The notes under the pieces were generated by a model. It was not told where the DNA came from. It did no database searches and worked only from the letters and a program-made list of their open reading frames with translations. The translations under genes and the position numbers were made by a program. From Edaphochlamys debaryana (lineage: Eukaryota; Chlorophyta; Chlorophyceae; Chlamydomonadales), in the NCBI GenBank assembly GCA_016858145.1, contig JAEHOE010000072.1:62001-126000 (forward strand): a DNA stretch of 64,000 nt, written 5' to 3'. Of this stretch, positions 32,780 to 43,050 are shown in pieces (the first letter of the stretch is position 1; the number at the start of each line of letters is the position of its first letter).

Positions 32780-35700
32780 TCACGTGCCCCCCCGCTGCTG
32801 CCCCCGCCGCTCCTCGCAGGCCGCCGCCGAAGGCTGCACCAAGCCCCGCGGCCCCCCGCCCCCCCCGCCCCCCGCCCCCCCTCCACCCGCGCCCTCCTGC
32901 CCTCCTCCGGCCCCACCGGTGCTGCTAGCACGGTAGCTGCCGCCCTCATCAACCATGGCGGAGTCAGAAATGGTGGCGGAGGATGAGGATGAGGAGGTGG
33001 CGGAGGCGGGGGTGGTGACGGTGGTCCCGGGCAGGAGCAGGTTGGCCGGTAGCGGCGCGACGGCGGCACGGCTCAGCAGCCGCTGCATCGGGTCCCCGCC
33101 TTCCTCGCCGCCGCCCCCGCCTGAAGGAGCAGGGTCGGCCCCGCTTCCGCTGGCAGCGTCCCGCAGCTGCTGCTGCCCCTTTCCGGCCCCTCCGCTCCCA
33201 GAGGGCGTGGGCTTGGCGGGGAGGCAGATCACGTCCTGAGGAGCGGCAGGGGCACGGGGGTGGAGGGCACATGTCCCATCGGGGGCATGGCCTCGGCTGT
33301 GATGAGGGTCGGGGGCGCGGACGGGCCGTGCCTGACAAGTCATTTAAAGCCTGAGTGTGCTGACCGCCTGTTCCACCCCCCCCCCCCACACACACGCACA
33401 CCGCTACCCACCTGCAGGGGGGTCACCCCCACCAGGAAGGTGCTCGTGGAGGCCGCCCCGGTGCCGAACGCGCCCCCGCTGGCCAGACCCCGCGTGAAGT
33501 CGGTGCCCACCGCCACCCCCTGCGCCTCCACGGAGCCCCTGAGGTTAGGGAGTGGGGGCAAGGGGATGAGGAGAGGGGGAGGGGGGAAAGGGAGGGGTGT
33601 TGGCGGGGAGAGCGGCCTCCGCCAGCCAGAAGGGGCCGGCGGTCGGAGTACGGGACCCCCAGGGGCAGGGGATGTGAACACGATGTCTCGCCTAGCCCAG
33701 CCGAACAGGCCGCTAGGCGGAGGAGGCTAGAATCGATCAAAGAGAGAGGTCACGGGGCAAGGAGCAGTGCCGGTACGCACACGGTATGGCGCTCTCACCT
33801 TGTCCAGCTGATTAGGTTGCCAAGAGGGGGCAGACATAGATTAAAGACTAGATGCTCTAACCTAGCTTGATCTCACCTCGTCCAGCCGAACAGGTTGCTG
33901 GCCCCAAAGGTCTGGATCTGAGCTGCCACCGATGCATCGAAGCCCGAGGGGCGGCCGGGCAGGTCGGCGTGCTGCAGCCGCAGGGTGGCGGCGGCGCCGC
34001 CGGCGTTCCTGCAGGCCAGATCATTAGTCATGCATGGGTCGTACGGCATGTACGAACGAAACGGAAAGCAGCTCTTCCATGAATGGCCCCGGGTCACCAC
34101 TACTGGAGGCTTGGCGCGGGGCGTGCATGACCCCGGAATCCAATGTCAACGCCCATGTTCTTGCGCTCCCCCCCCCGCACCCAAACCAACTCACGTATTT
34201 CTGGGCCCCTTGCCCGCCTTCCCCGGCGGCTCGGGCGGCAGGTACGGCGGCGGCGGCGGCGGCGGCGCCGGTCCGGGCGCCGGCGGCGGCTTGGCGGCTT
34301 GCGGCGGCGCCGGCGGCGGGTTGCCCTGCCCCCCCTGCTTCTTGGCCCGGGCGTCCTCCGCTCGCTGCTGCCTCTCCTTCTGGAGGGCGGAGGCCAGGTT
34401 CGTGAGTTGGGGGCCCAACGTGCCCTGCAGCACTTGGGGGAGCGCCTGGGCCTGGCGGGTGGGGGGGAAAGGGGGGGAAGGGGGGAGGGCGTGTGTGTTT
34501 TGTTGGGCATACTGTTGGTGCGGAGGCGAGGTTCGCGAGTTGAGGCTTGGGCCTGGGGGAGGGTTTCGCCAGGGGGGTGCGAAGGATGAGCGTATGTGTT
34601 TACCATGCCACAACCCCCTTCTGACAGCCCCCTCCGCCCGCTCACATCCCCCACTCTCACCTGTAGCCCCCTCCGCCCCCCTCCCTCCCCTGGCCCCCCA
34701 GCTCCGTGTCAATACACACAACCCCCCTTGACACCCCCCTCCGCCCCTCCCGTCCCCACCTGCAGCGCCCGCTGCTCCGCCGCCAGCTGCTCCCTCCCCG
34801 CGCGACTGCCCTGAGCCCCCGACTGCGAGTACGTGGCCAGGGAGGCGGTGGTGACGGTCACATCAGAGGACTGGCCTGAAGGGGGGTGGGGTTGAGAGGG
34901 GAGGGGTCAAGAGGGGGGAACCGGGCGGAAGAGGGTTGGGGTGCGGGCTTGCCAGGGGGCCTGTGCCCCCCGTACACCTTTCCGTCCTGCCCTGTCGGAC
35001 CTAGACCCCTTCCCCCGGTCCCCCCACCTGCGCCCTCCACGCTGGCGCCGTTCTGACTGGACGAGCCCGTACGGCGCTGCGGGGCGGAGGGACGAGCAGA
35101 GGGCCACAGTGAGTCGAGGATCCCTCAGGGTCAGAGGCTCACGCCTTGACGAGTCTGGGGTGCGGCGCTGCCCCTCCCACCCACCTCCCCCAGGCCGGCC
35201 CCCCACCTGGCCGTCGAAGATGGTGGTCACGGGTCCGGTGGTGAAGGTGACGCGGGTGGGAACCGCCTGTTCGCCTGGGGGGGGGCGGGGCATGGGTACG
35301 ACAGGATCCTGAGTCGTTCGGGTACGGCTGTACGGCACATCTCACCGTCCACATGAACGTGGGGGGGTGCAGAGCTAAGCCGGCCTAATACCTGTCGGCA
35401 TCCTCCCTGCCTCGACAGTCAGCCCCGCCCCTCCCTTCCCCGCTCCCTGTCCCCCCCCCCCACACATGCAGTTACCCCCCGCACCTGCCAGCGACAGCCC
35501 CCCCACCAGAGAGCGCACGCCCGCATCCCCGTCCGCCGCCCCCGGCGCCTCCACGCGCCCCACCGCCACCGCCTGCCCCGCGGCCCCGAAGGAGGCGGTG
35601 GGGGCGCCCAGCGCTGCAGGGGTCGAGGTGGGTGGAGCGGGGGACGAGGACTTGGTTGAAGGGCGTGGGGTCAGGGCGGGTTTCTCGCTAGGGTCGATGG

Positions 35701-37155
35701 GGGAGCACCACGGCGCGTACGTACGGGCTGTGTCCAGCGCGATGGGGGTGGTCACGAGGCCCCGCCAGTCCCCCCAAAACCCGCACCATGCACCCCACAC
35801 AACACAACCCTGCCCCACTCTGCAGGTCCTTGACCACTGACGCCGAGTCCCCCGCCGCCAAGGTGGCAGCGGCCCCCGGGTCCACGGCCGCGGAGCCGCC
35901 CGTGAAGAAGCCGCCGGTGCGGTCGGGGTCGAGCTGGGGGGGGGGGGGGGTTAGGGGGCGGGCAAGGGGTAAGGGGAAGCACGGAGAGGGGGGATACGTG
36001 CGTGAGGCGTTGCTCGACAACCAATAGCTTCCGCCCTGACACCACAGAACACACCGGCCCCCTGGCACCCCCCTCCGCCCCCTTCCCCCCTTCTCCCACC
36101 TGCAGCCGCACGGTGGTGTCCCGCCGCTGCGCCACGGAGGCGCCCGAGGCGGCCGTGGTCACCTCGGCCACGGAGCCCAGGCGGGGCACGCCTGGGGGGG
36201 CGGGGGAAGCGGGTGGGCGTGGGCACGAGTGGTCAGCGGGGTGCCTTCCAGGCGGCGGCATGGGGCTTCGGAGGGCCCTCCTGGGCACGGGCACCGGCAC
36301 AGCACCAGCAACCGCCGGCCGCCTCACTCACCCGCCGCAACCTGGTTGATCAGAACGGATTATGGATACAGGCACAGCACAGCACAGCATACCCAGCGGA
36401 GCACAGCCCAGCACGCGATTCCCCCCGCCGCCTCACTCACCCGCCGCAACCTGGTTGATCAGGCGCCGCAGCTCCTCCGCCAACTGCCCAAACGTACGGC
36501 TGCCTCCTCCGGGGCCCGCCCCCGCCGACCCCGGCACAACGGTGTCAGAGTTGAGCCCCTCGCGGTACGTGTACGGCACAGCATCCGCATCGTCGTACTC
36601 GGCGTCGTCCGGCGGCGGCGTGCCGTACCCGGCCGTGCTGCTGCTGCTGCGCCCTGCTGACGTCGTGAGGGGCGGCGGTGGCGCCACCGCTGCCCCTGCT
36701 GCTGTCGCCGCTGCCGCCGCCGGCGGAGCTGGCGGCAGGCGGCCGCGGGCTTGGGGCGGCGGGGCCAGCTGCAGCAGTCGGCGTGACGGGGCCCATCTGC
36801 CGCCGCCGCCGCCGCCGCCACCACCTCGGCCAAGCAGCTGCACCAGGGCCCTGCTGACAAGCGCTGAGGCCGAGCCGGCGGGACCCTGGGGCTCTCCCAG
36901 GCCACCGACCCGCCGGCGGGGCTTGACCCTGCCCCTCCCCGCCGCCTGTGGTGCTACTGCCGCCACCGGCCCCCCCACCCCTCCCCCTGCGGGCCCTGGG
37001 CCGTGGCTCGCGGCGGCGGCGGCGCTCGCCGCATCCGGCAGTAGCAGCAGTAGCAGGAGGGGCAGCAGCAGCAGCAGCCGAGGCGGGGGCAGGAGTGAGG
37101 CGCAGGGGCGGGGGCGTGCGGCCGCAGGCCCCGCCGCCCGGCCGCGAGCCCGCAT
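32780..37155 (-). CDS. Predicted secreted protein, unknown function
   Basis: Eleven exons (minus), in phase: 37155-36441, 36191-36100, 35933-35819, 35613-35485, 35274-35207, 35076-35028, 34875-34760, 34451-34195, 34008-33877, 33538-33412, 33235-32780; 751 residues. The N-terminus has a strong signal peptide with a leucine run (LLLLLPLLLLLLLPDAASA) followed by Ala/Gly/Pro-rich sequence. The middle is Ser/Thr/Gly/Ala-rich with short beta-like stretches, e.g. VAEVTTAASGASVAQRRDTT, TRVTFTTGPVTTIFDGQ and SNLFGWTRGSVEAQGVAVG. One charged helix (LTNLASALQKERQQRAEDAR) and a Pro-rich stretch lie near residues 470-510. The C-terminus is Gly-rich with no membrane anchor. I recognise no family. Extracellular or wall localisation is inferred from the signal peptide and composition. 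The gene is head-to-head with the Kunitz-domain gene. Confidence 0.72.
33694..33905 (-). repeat. Three degenerate copies of the exon 9 donor junction
   Basis: The 3' end of exon 9 (minus strand ...SNLFGWTR then GTGAGA, 33872-33903) recurs in the following intron at about 33796-33823 and, more weakly, near 33697-33720. The first copy retains a GTGAGA donor; the second has GCGAGA. Confidence 0.65.
36317..36462 (-). repeat. Tandem copy of the exon 1 donor junction (110-bp offset)
   Basis: The end of exon 1 with its donor (plus strand GCCGCCTCACTCACCCGCCG and beyond, 36427-36462) is repeated almost perfectly at 36317-36352 in the following intron. Both copies contain LINQVAAG|GTGAGT on the minus strand. 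Confidence 0.9.
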
Positions 37156-37767
37156 CCCGGAGCCCAGGTGAGGCCGCTCCACACCTCCGCGCCTGCGCCT
37201 CGGTCCCTCTTCCAGCCTCGATCGTGTTCTTGATGCGGCCCGTCCGGGCGGGAACAAGGCCTCGGCTGAAGAGGCCCTGGGTCCGTCGCTTGCAGTCGTC
37301 GGCGGGTCGAGCCGTCGCGCCGTCGTCCGTGCGGCTCGCTTGGTACGTGGGGTGAGCCTTGCTTTCCTGTGAGTAGGGCCCGGGCCGCTGGGTCGCAGGC
37401 GGGCGAGAGGAGTCGGTTCGCGCAGGGCGTCGCAGCTGATGGGGCCCGAGCTGACAGGTGCTGATCTGGGTGCCGCCGGGCCTTGACACCTGCCTTGGCC
37501 ACGAACCCGACAAGAAGCTTCGCAGGGATATAGCGTGGTGACCTGCGCGGCCAGCTTGCTTTCTCGCTTGCTTCTTTCGCACACAAGACCGCCGCTCGCC
37601 ACGCACCTCCACGCAGCCCCCTTGCGCACACACTCGCGCGGCCGCCTGCGCCTTATAGTCGCTCGCGCCACGCTCTAAGCTACCGCTAGTTCGCGAGTCT
37701 CCACAAAACAGACCCGGCGCTAGCGGTCCCTCCACCCAAGCGCAGGCCGACGCCGGCGCGACCCGCC
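37156..37767. promoter_or_regulatory. Divergent promoter region between two secreted-protein genes
   Basis: The 612 bases between the minus-strand start at 37155 and the plus-strand start at 37768 must contain both promoters and 5' UTRs. A weak TATA-like CTTATAGT lies near 37650, ~115 bases before the plus-strand ATG. No coding exon is supported. Confidence 0.5.
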
Positions 37768-40700
37768 ATGTCCGCCCGCGCGCGGGCCCGGCGGCCCGGC
37801 CCCCGCGGCCGCCCCTCCTCTGCGGGCTCTGCTGCTGCGACGGCGGTCGCTCTGGCGGTCTTGTGCGTAGCTCTGTTCGCTTCCCCGGGGTGAGCAGGGA
37901 TCTGGGTTTGCCATAGTGTGCTGCGGTGGTCGGGGGGGGCCTGTACTTGTGCCGTCAGGGCTTGCTGAGGGCTGATGAGGGCGCATCCTCTTTTGCGGCG
38001 GTGGTCTGTTGCGCTGCTGGGCGTAGCATGGGAGGGCAGCGCCGGGGCCAGCACCGCCCCGCCATGCTACGCCCAGCAACACCGGTCACCGCCGCTGTCG
38101 TCGCCGCCGCCGCCGCCGCCGCTGGCAGGCAGGCTCACCTCCGGGCCTCCCTTCTTGCCCCTCACCCCTCCCCACCCCTCGGGAGCCTGCGCTTGCACTT
38201 GTGCTGTCGGGGCTTGCTAAGCGCCGGAGGGCTTTCCCTGCAGCCTGTTTTGCGGTGGGCAGTGCTTCGTGGTAGGGGCTTCCTCCCTCCTACCCCCTCC
38301 TCGCCCCCACTTCCTCCCCCCCCAGGGCCGCACAGCCCACTGTGGACCAGGCCGCCCAGCAGGTCTCCACCAGCGGAGCAGACCTTATCTCCCAAGCCCT
38401 GGCCCAGGCACGACAGCAGGCCGCCGCCAGCCCCTCACCCTCCCCCGCCATCCCCGCTGCGCCGGCCCCAGCTCCCAAGCCCTCCCCCGCCCCCGCCCCC
38501 GCATCGCCTGAGGCGAACTCAGAGCCCGCCTCCGCTGCAGCTCCTGCACCTGCCACCGCGCCAACTGCGCCCTCGCCTGCCCCCGTTCCCGCCGCCGAAC
38601 CGACTCCGGCGGCGCCGGCAGGGGCAGCTTCGCCGCCGCCTGCTGCAGGCAGCGGCGCCGGTGCCAGCCCGGTGGAGCTGTCGCCCGAGCCCGCCGCTCC
38701 GTCCCCCGCCCCCGTGCCGCTCCCCAGCCCGGGCCCCGCCCAGGTCCCAGCTCCCGAAGCCCCGGCTCCCGCCCCCGGCGCGGCACGCGCTGAGGGCGCC
38801 TTCCGGGCCCAGACCCCGTCGCCCTCTCCCTCCGGCCAGGTGCAGGAGCAGGGGCCGGCGGCGGCAGTGACCCCTTTCAACCCCTTCCTGGCTGCGGCCG
38901 TCACCGCCGCCAACCGGACCGCGGCGCCTGGTGAGCAGCCGTGAAACGTGTGCCCGTGGTGCTCTGGGCTTGCCGCTGAGTCCGAGTTTAGAAGCTCGCT
39001 CCGTGGCTACCAGAGCGCTACCAGTGCTGAGAGGGGGGGGGGCAGCATGCGCTAGAGCCCGGTCCTTTTCTTCTTGGCCACTGTTCTGTGGCCAGCCAAG
39101 AAAGGTTGAGCACGGAGTTTTGCTCCTCCCTTTCCCCGCTCTCGCCACCCGCCGCAGCAGAGACGATCGAGGCCTCTCCATCCCCCGCCCCCGCCCCCGC
39201 TGCAGCGCCCGAGCCCACCGCCAGCCCCGCCCCCGCCGCCACCATCCTCCCCGCCCCCGTCCCCGCCCCGACCCCGGCCCCTTCGCCTGCTGTTGAGTCC
39301 AGCCCCAGCCCTGCCCCCACCACTCCCTCCACCATCCCCAACCCCACCACCGCCACCACCACGCCCCTTGTGAACGTCACGGGCCCCGGCAGTACCTTCG
39401 TTGCCAACGGCACCACCCCCGCCCCCTCCAACACCACCACCAACGTCACCGTCTTTGCCCCGTCGGGCACCAGCGTCATAACGCTCTCCCCCGTCAACGA
39501 AACCGGCACCTCACCCGCCACCACCACTCCCCCCGGCGGCGCCGCCACTACTGCTGCTCCTTCGGAGCCCGCCGGCGCAGAGCCCGCCGGCAGCGGCAAC
39601 GCCACAGCCCCTGCTACCGGACCCAGCCCCATCACGCTCACGCCCCTCAACGAGACCAGCGGCGCCGCCAATCCTCCCCCGGAGCCTGCCAGCGGCAACA
39701 ACGCCACCGCCCCTGACAGCGGACCCAGCCCCGTCAGCCTCACCCCCATTACTAACGAGACGACCACAGCCGTTGAAACCGCCCCCACAAGCCCCAGCCC
39801 CAGCCCCAGCCCTAACATCACCGCAGGCCCCACCCCTGAGGTCGGCAACGTCACCGCCCCCGCCGGCCCCGTCATTGACGTCACCACCCCCGCCATCGAG
39901 AACGCCAACGCCACCACCCCCATGATCGTCACGGAGAGGGACATCCAGGGCCCCAGCCCGGCCCCTGAACCCCAGGGCGCTAGCGCTAGCCCAGCCCCCG
40001 AGGGAGGTGCTGACCCCGCCCCCGAGGGCGCTAGCCCGGCGCCCGAGCCCCAGGCCGCCAGTCCGGCACCCGAGGGAGCTAGCCCCGCCCCTGAACCGCA
40101 GGCCGCTAGTCCAGCACCGGAGGCTCAGGCGGGCTCGGGCGGGGAGGGCCAGGAGCCGGCGGCCCAGCAGGGTGCCAGCCCCGCCCCTCAGGAGGCCGCA
40201 GCCCCTCCCACAGAGACCCCTGAGGCCGCTGAACCCACTCCGAGCCCCTTGGACGTGGCTCCCGCTGCGGAGGAGACAATCGCCGCCGCCGCCCCAGCCG
40301 CTGCCGCCGCCGCCACCCCTGCCGCCGCCGCCGCCGCCCCTCCGATCGTCCCCGGCGCCAGCCCCGGCGGCATCACGGAGGAGTTCCTGCGCAGCGCCGC
40401 CACCGTCGCCGCCGAACCCGCCGCCGCCGTCGCCTCGGCCCCCGCCACCGCCGCTGCGCCGTGAGTGCCTGACATTCGCGGTCTGAAAGGGGAGGGGGGT
40501 GATTAATAGTGTGAGCAAGTCGTAGCCCGGGGGTCAGAGACCTGCTTCCAAGCATGTGCCCCCCTGGCGACCCCCCCGGTACCACGGCCTCTCCCCCCAG
40601 GCCCCCCGTCATGCGCGCCCTGTCCGGCAAGGTGGACCAAGCGGCATCGGCGCTCCTCACCATCGCAGCAGCAGCCGGCGGCGGCGTCGGGGTCGGAGGA

Positions 40701-41999
40701 GCCGCACCGGTCCCGGCGGCGGCCCCGGTGGCGCCCACGCCCAAGCCGGCGGCGGCGGCGGCCGCTCCGGCGGCGGCGGCCCAGCCCGCGGCCGCTGCCA
40801 CTCAGTCCATCGATTATGACTCGGCAGAGGTTAGCGAGGGGGCTAGCAAAGGCCTTTGGTCTGTAGGGGAGGAAAGTTGCTAAAGGTCTGGGCTTGCACT
40901 TGTCGGACGGAATGTGAGCTCGTTCGATGCAGCTCCCGCCCTGCACCCTCCGCCCCTCCGCCCCCAGGACCCCGGCTGCCGCCTGCCCCCTGTCACGGGG
41001 CTGTGCCGTGCTTCCTTCACGCGCTGGGCCTACATCCCCGCAGAGAAGGTGGGGTTTGGGGGGGGGTGTATGAGGGGCGGGGGCGCGAAGGAGGAATGGC
41101 GGACGTGGGGCCTTTCCAGAGCTCGCGCGGAGGAGGACATACATGTGAATGTGGAGGTCTTCGCTGCCCGTTCGACGGCCAAAATGCGGTCGCCCTCCTG
41201 TGTACCTTACCCGTACAGGCTTGCCGTACCTTCACGTACGGCGGCTGCGGCGGCAACAGCAACAACTTCGACACGCGCCAGGTGGGTCCGTACGGCAGGG
41301 GAGGGGTAAGCAGGTACTACGGCTACTGGTAGGCAGCGTACTACCGGTATGCTCCCGCCCCCTCCACTTCCGTCCATCCCTCGCTGAGACGCTGACCCGC
41401 CCCCGCCTCCTCTACCCCTCCAGCGCTGCGAGGAGGCCTGCCTCCCCAACGAGATCCAAACCCGCGACGCTGATACCGACGTCGACCCGGCCTCCGCTGG
41501 CGGCGACGCCGCGGGTGCCCGCCTGCCTGCGGATTGGTACCGAGGGGCCGCCGCCGCCCCTGGCGCCCCCCCCTCCACGGGCCCCGCCACGCCTCCCGCT
41601 GCGCCCGCAGGCCCCAGCGCGGCTGCCGCGCCGCCGCCAGCCGCCGCGCCCCCGTCAACCCCCGCCCCGGCGGCGCCGTCAGCCGCTCTCGCGGACCCGG
41701 CGGCGCCGCCAGCTCCGGCGCCCGCGTCCGATCCATCAGCAACACCCGCTGCCGCCGCCGCCGCCGCTCCGCCAGTGCCCACCGCCAACCAGCCCGCGGC
41801 AGCGGTGACGCTACCAGCGGCGGCTGCCCCGGCGCCAGCGGCGGCGGTCGCAGCGCCCCTACAAGCCGGCGGCGGCGGCAGCGCTGGCGGTGGGGCCGTG
41901 GCGGGGCCCAGTGGCGGCGCTGGCGCGGCGGCGCGGGCGGTGGGGTCTCTGGTGGTTGCGGTGGCGGGGACCCTGGCGCTAGCATTGGCGGTGCTCTGA
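37768..41999 (+). CDS. Secreted Ala/Pro/Ser-rich glycoprotein with Kunitz (BPTI) domain and GPI-like tail
   Basis: Seven exons: 37768-37889, 38326-38930, 39158-40460, 40601-40829, 40968-41048, 41219-41281, 41424-41999 (TGA); 992 residues, in phase. An N-terminal signal peptide (AATAVALAVLCVALFASPGA) leads into ~600 residues of Ser-Pro/Ala-Pro dipeptides with many Asn-X-Thr sites and APEPQAASPAPEGASPAPEP repeats, typical of heavily glycosylated hydroxyproline-rich proteins. Residues 757-807 are a Kunitz inhibitor domain: six Cys with exactly the BPTI spacing (8, 15, 7, 12, 3 between), GLCRA at the reactive site (Arg at P1, suggesting trypsin-like targets) and FTYGGCGGNSNNF. A second Ala/Pro-rich region ends in a hydrophobic tail (VGSLVVAVAGTLALALAVL), as in GPI-anchored proteins. 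Inferred: surface or wall protease inhibitor. Confidence 0.88.
37995..38095 (+). repeat. Inverted repeat (hairpin) in intron 1 of the Kunitz gene
   Basis: A perfect 17-base arm (TGCTGGGCGTAGCATGG, 38015-38031) pairs with 38062-38078 across a 30-base loop; imperfect pairing extends the stem to ~35 bp (37995-38031 with 38062-38095). It lies wholly within intron 1 (37890-38325), which also has a ~27-base direct repeat (about 37940 and 38197). Confidence 0.75.
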
Positions 42000-43050
42000 G
42001 CTGAGTCTAGCTGAGGAGGCTAGTTGATGGACGGTTGCTTAAGAACGAGCATAACTAGGAAGCACTGCAACTCATGAAGCCTAGCCCTGGCCCTGGCACG
42101 ATGATACTCCCGCACTCGCCTTGGCCGGCTCGCCGGGAGGGTTATAGCTCCCAGCCTTGCTGACGTGTGTGGACCGGCTCTTTCTCCGCTGGGAATCGAC
42201 CAAACTGCTGACGGGCTGCGGGGATCGTATCTGGCTGCGGAAATCGTATCTGGGCTCGCCGAGGTCGTCTGCGGACCGGCTGTATCTGGCTGAGGGTCGG
42301 ATAACTGCGGACGGGCTGTCGGGGGCGTAAGACATGACGGTCTGAGGGGGATTGTTCTGCGGCCCCTTGCTAGGTAGAACTGCTGTGTATGTGCATGGGG
42401 GTCCTGTACTTGAAGCGGGGGACCCTGGGGAAGAGGTCAACGCGTTCCTTACATTCCGCGGCGGCATGCAACAGTGCGGAAGCAAGGCGCCTAGTTCAAC
42501 CCAGGTTCAACCCGCGACAAGCCACAATATCGCCGTCCCGGTCTCCGCCCAGCAACGCTCAGACCTGCAAATGCGCAAGGCCTGGTTACCACCGATAGCA
42601 GAAAGTATAGCTCAGCTCAGTTCCCGCTTGCCAGTATCATGTTGATATGCCCCTGTTCACTGGAAAGCCTCTGTCCAGATCCTCCCCCCTAAACAGGTGA
42701 CTTGTACGTGTGATCTCGTCCGGTGTGCTCGCCACTTCCGTACAATACTATCTCCGTGTGGCGCAAAGCACCAGCCTCAACGCTTGGTCCATCACAGCGT
42801 ATAAGAAGACTGCCCTCCCACCACTACCACGCCAGCTGCCGCCACCTCTGCGTTGACTTCAGAGGAGGCTGGGCCTCAAGGCGCCACAGCCGCCACAAGC
42901 GCTGCTCAGCGCCCCCCGCAGCCCCCACCCGCGACCGAGGCGAAATGAAGCTCAGGTCGGGGCGGGCGCGCCCTCCTCTTTGGGCCCCGGGGCAGCAGGC
43001 TCCGTGCACTGCCCGCAGAGCGCAGCCTCAGCAGACGTAGGCGTATATGC
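42000..43050. other. Convergent 3' region, Kunitz gene and APX
   Basis: No coding gene supported. Includes the APX 3' UTR (about 600 bases to the minus-strand TGTAA at 42449-42453) and the Kunitz-gene 3' UTR. 42180-42320 has several short imperfect direct repeats of a GGCTGCGGA/ATCGTATCTGG type. A GTATAAGAAG TATA-like string at ~42798 has no gene in a fitting position. Confidence 0.55.
42449..42453 (-). terminator. TGTAA poly(A) signal, APX gene
   Basis: Minus-strand TGTAA (plus TTACA) ~600 bases downstream of the APX stop at 43051. Motif match. Confidence 0.5.

Noticed and set aside
42794..42806. TATA-like GTATAAGAAG on the plus strand
   Set aside because: It lies in the APX 3' region with no downstream gene start in a suitable position.
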